Source of the DNA: Rhytidiadelphus loreus
Lineage: Eukaryota > Streptophyta > Bryopsida > Hypnales > Hylocomiaceae
Length of the DNA: 64,000 nt
NCBI GenBank assembly: GCA_947034895.1
Contig: OX344763.1
Coordinates: forward strand, 57,927,093 to 57,991,092
Reading direction: 5' to 3'
Shown here: in pieces, positions 62,770 to 64,000 of the stretch
Numbering within the stretch: position 1 is the stretch's first letter
Layout of the letters: every line of letters starts with the position of its first letter
Position numbers and translations under genes: made by a program
Notes under the pieces: model-generated
Told to the model about the DNA's origin: nothing
Databases searched by the model: none
What the model saw: only the letters and a program-made list of their open reading frames with translations

Positions 62770-64000
62770 TGGAAATGAAATATTCGTGCATGAACCTGGC
62801 CCTTTATTTTAAAGTCCACAAAATTGTAATCTCATGAAATTCATTGAAAGAAATCTGGGAAAGAAGTTGTGCATGTTGCAAGTGCTCCTAAACTCATAAA
62901 TTAATCAACAAAATATATAATTGGGAGTCACGATGAATAACTTTCTAATACATGGAAATGAAATATTCGTGCACGAACCTGGCCCTCTATTTTAAAGTCC
63001 ACAAAATTGTAATCTCATGAAATTCATTGACAGAAATCTGGGAAAGAGGTTGTGCAAGTTGCAAGTGCTCCTAAACTCATGAATTAATCAACAAAATATA
63101 TAATTGGGAGTCACGATGAATAACTTTCTAGTACGTGGAAATGAAATATTGGTTCACGAACCTTGCCCTGTATTTTAAAGTCGACAAAATTGTAATCTCA
63201 TGAAATTCATGTACAGAAATCTGGGAAAGAGGTTGTGCAAGTTGCAAGTGCTCCTAAACTCATGAATTAATCAAAAAAATATATAATTGGTGGTCACGAT
63301 GAATGACTTTCTAGTACGTGGAAATGAAATATTCGTGCATGAACCTGGCCCTCTATTTTAAAGTCCACAAAATTGTAATATCATGAAATTCATTGATAGA
63401 AATCTGGGAAAGAGGTTGTGCAAGTTGCAAGTGCTCCTAAACTCATGAATTAATCAACAAAATATATAATTGGGAGTCACGATGAATGACTTTCTAGTAC
63501 GTGGAAATGAAATATTCGTGCACGAACCTGGCCCTCTATTTTAAAGTCCACAAAATTGTAATCTCATGAAATTCATTGAAAGAAATCTGGGAAAGAGGTT
63601 GTGCAAGTTGCAAGTGCTCCTAAACTCATGAATTAATCAACAAAATATATAATTGGGAGTCACGATGAATGACTTTCTAGTACGTGGAAATGAAATATTC
63701 GTGTAGGAACCTGGCCCTCTATTTTAAAGTCCACAAAATTGTAATCTCATGAAAATCATTGAAAGAAATCTGGGAAAGAGGTTGTGCAAGTTGCAAGTGC
63801 TCCTAAACTCATGAATTAATCAACAAACTATATAATTGGGAGTCACGATGAATGACTTTCTAGTACGTGGAAATGAAATATTCGTGCATGAACCTGGCCC
63901 TTTATTTTAAAGTCCACAAAATTGTAATCTCATGAAATTCATTGAAAGAAATCTGGGAAAGAAGTTTTGCAAGTTGCAAGTGCTCCTGAACTCATGAATT
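62770..64000 (+). repeat. Second copy of the 7-monomer segment, cut by the window edge (M344-M350)
   Basis: It matches 60,025-61,305 monomer by monomer. M344 has a private ACTCATAAATT (62,895). M350 (63,868-64,000) is a 133-base partial monomer of the T/GAAGTTTTGC class with a private CCTGAACTC, ending inside the monomer because the window stops, not because the array does. Confidence 0.85.

Larger units (their letters stand above)
1..64000 (+). repeat. 183-bp satellite array, head to tail, 349 full monomers plus a partial
   Basis: The window is a single tandem array of a 183-base AT-rich monomer, all copies in one orientation. The anchor TGGAAATGAAATATT starts at position 1 and at exactly 1 + 183 x 349 = 63,868. 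Checks at 184, 367, 550, 13,726, 30,196, 47,215 and 55,084 all fall on the same register, so there is no net indel in 64 kb. Monomers differ from each other by substitutions that fall into recurrent linked classes. No other sequence interrupts the array. All six frames contain stops within each monomer, so the array is non-coding. By analogy with known satellites of this length it probably packages one nucleosome per monomer and may be centromeric; that role is inference. The flanks lie outside the window, so true array length is unknown. Confidence 0.99.

Noticed and set aside
1..64000. A long repeat-protein gene running through the array because the period is 61 codons.
   Set aside because: On the reference monomer all six frames contain at least one stop per unit, and the variants I inspected (GAATAAC, CTAATAC, CCTGAACTC) keep stops in place.
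1..64000. CRISPR array.
   Set aside because: The repeats are 183 bases and contiguous, with no unique spacers, and no cas-like gene is present.
1..64000. Autonomous mobile element, LTR or rolling-circle element within the array.
   Set aside because: The 183-base register is unbroken, so nothing is inserted, and there are no terminal repeats, target duplications or transposase-like frames.
1..64000. Assignment to a named satellite or species.
   Set aside because: The monomer does not match the well-known centromere satellites I can recall, and no flanking gene is available to place it; naming one would be a guess.

Overview
The whole 64,000-base window is one uninterrupted satellite DNA array. 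A 183-base monomer is repeated head to tail in a single orientation, giving 349 complete copies plus a 133-base partial copy at the right edge. The register never slips: the marker TGGAAATGAAATATT starts at 1, 184, 367 and 550, and again at 13,726, 30,196, 47,215, 55,084 and 63,868, always at 1 + 183(n-1). Variation is by base substitution, usually fewer than about ten per monomer, and I saw no net insertion or deletion. The monomer is AT-rich (66 of 183 bases are G or C in a hand count of monomer 1). I find no protein gene, RNA gene, CRISPR array, mobile element or non-satellite spacer, and stop codons close all six frames within each monomer.

Such an array points to a eukaryotic nuclear chromosome, most likely a centromeric or pericentromeric (less likely subtelomeric) block. 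The monomer length is near one nucleosome repeat, as in many plant and animal centromere satellites. I cannot assign the species from the sequence. It is not human alpha satellite (171 bp), mouse minor satellite or Arabidopsis CEN178 as I know them, and it has no complete CENP-B box.

Monomers are numbered M1 to M350; Mn starts at 1 + 183(n-1). They fall into linked variant classes, and the classes occur in ordered higher-order repeats (HORs) whose length changes along the window. Left to right: 9-monomer blocks (2,929-6,222, partial copy at 367-1,281), 10-monomer blocks (6,223-10,614), a transition (10,615-12,261), 15-monomer blocks (12,262-18,117), 5-monomer (18,484-20,313) and 4-monomer (21,046-22,509) tandems, and a fairly uniform stretch to 26,535. 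A block of about 5.5 kb (26,536-32,025) recurs at 40,993-46,665. An 11-monomer unit occurs four times between 30,196 and 46,848. An 8-monomer unit lies at 50,143-52,521, and a mosaic with 3- and 15-monomer spacings runs to the right end.

The most interesting signals are: (i) a dyad-symmetric site at monomer bases 14-27 that exists in three sequence versions, each still an inverted repeat; (ii) a five-site linked haplotype around it with recombination breakpoints in every interval, a fine record of gene conversion or unequal exchange; (iii) uneven C-to-T and G-to-A decay of the four CpG sites, one of them almost untouched; (iv) strict length conservation; and (v) private variants confined to local zones, which date and order the expansions.
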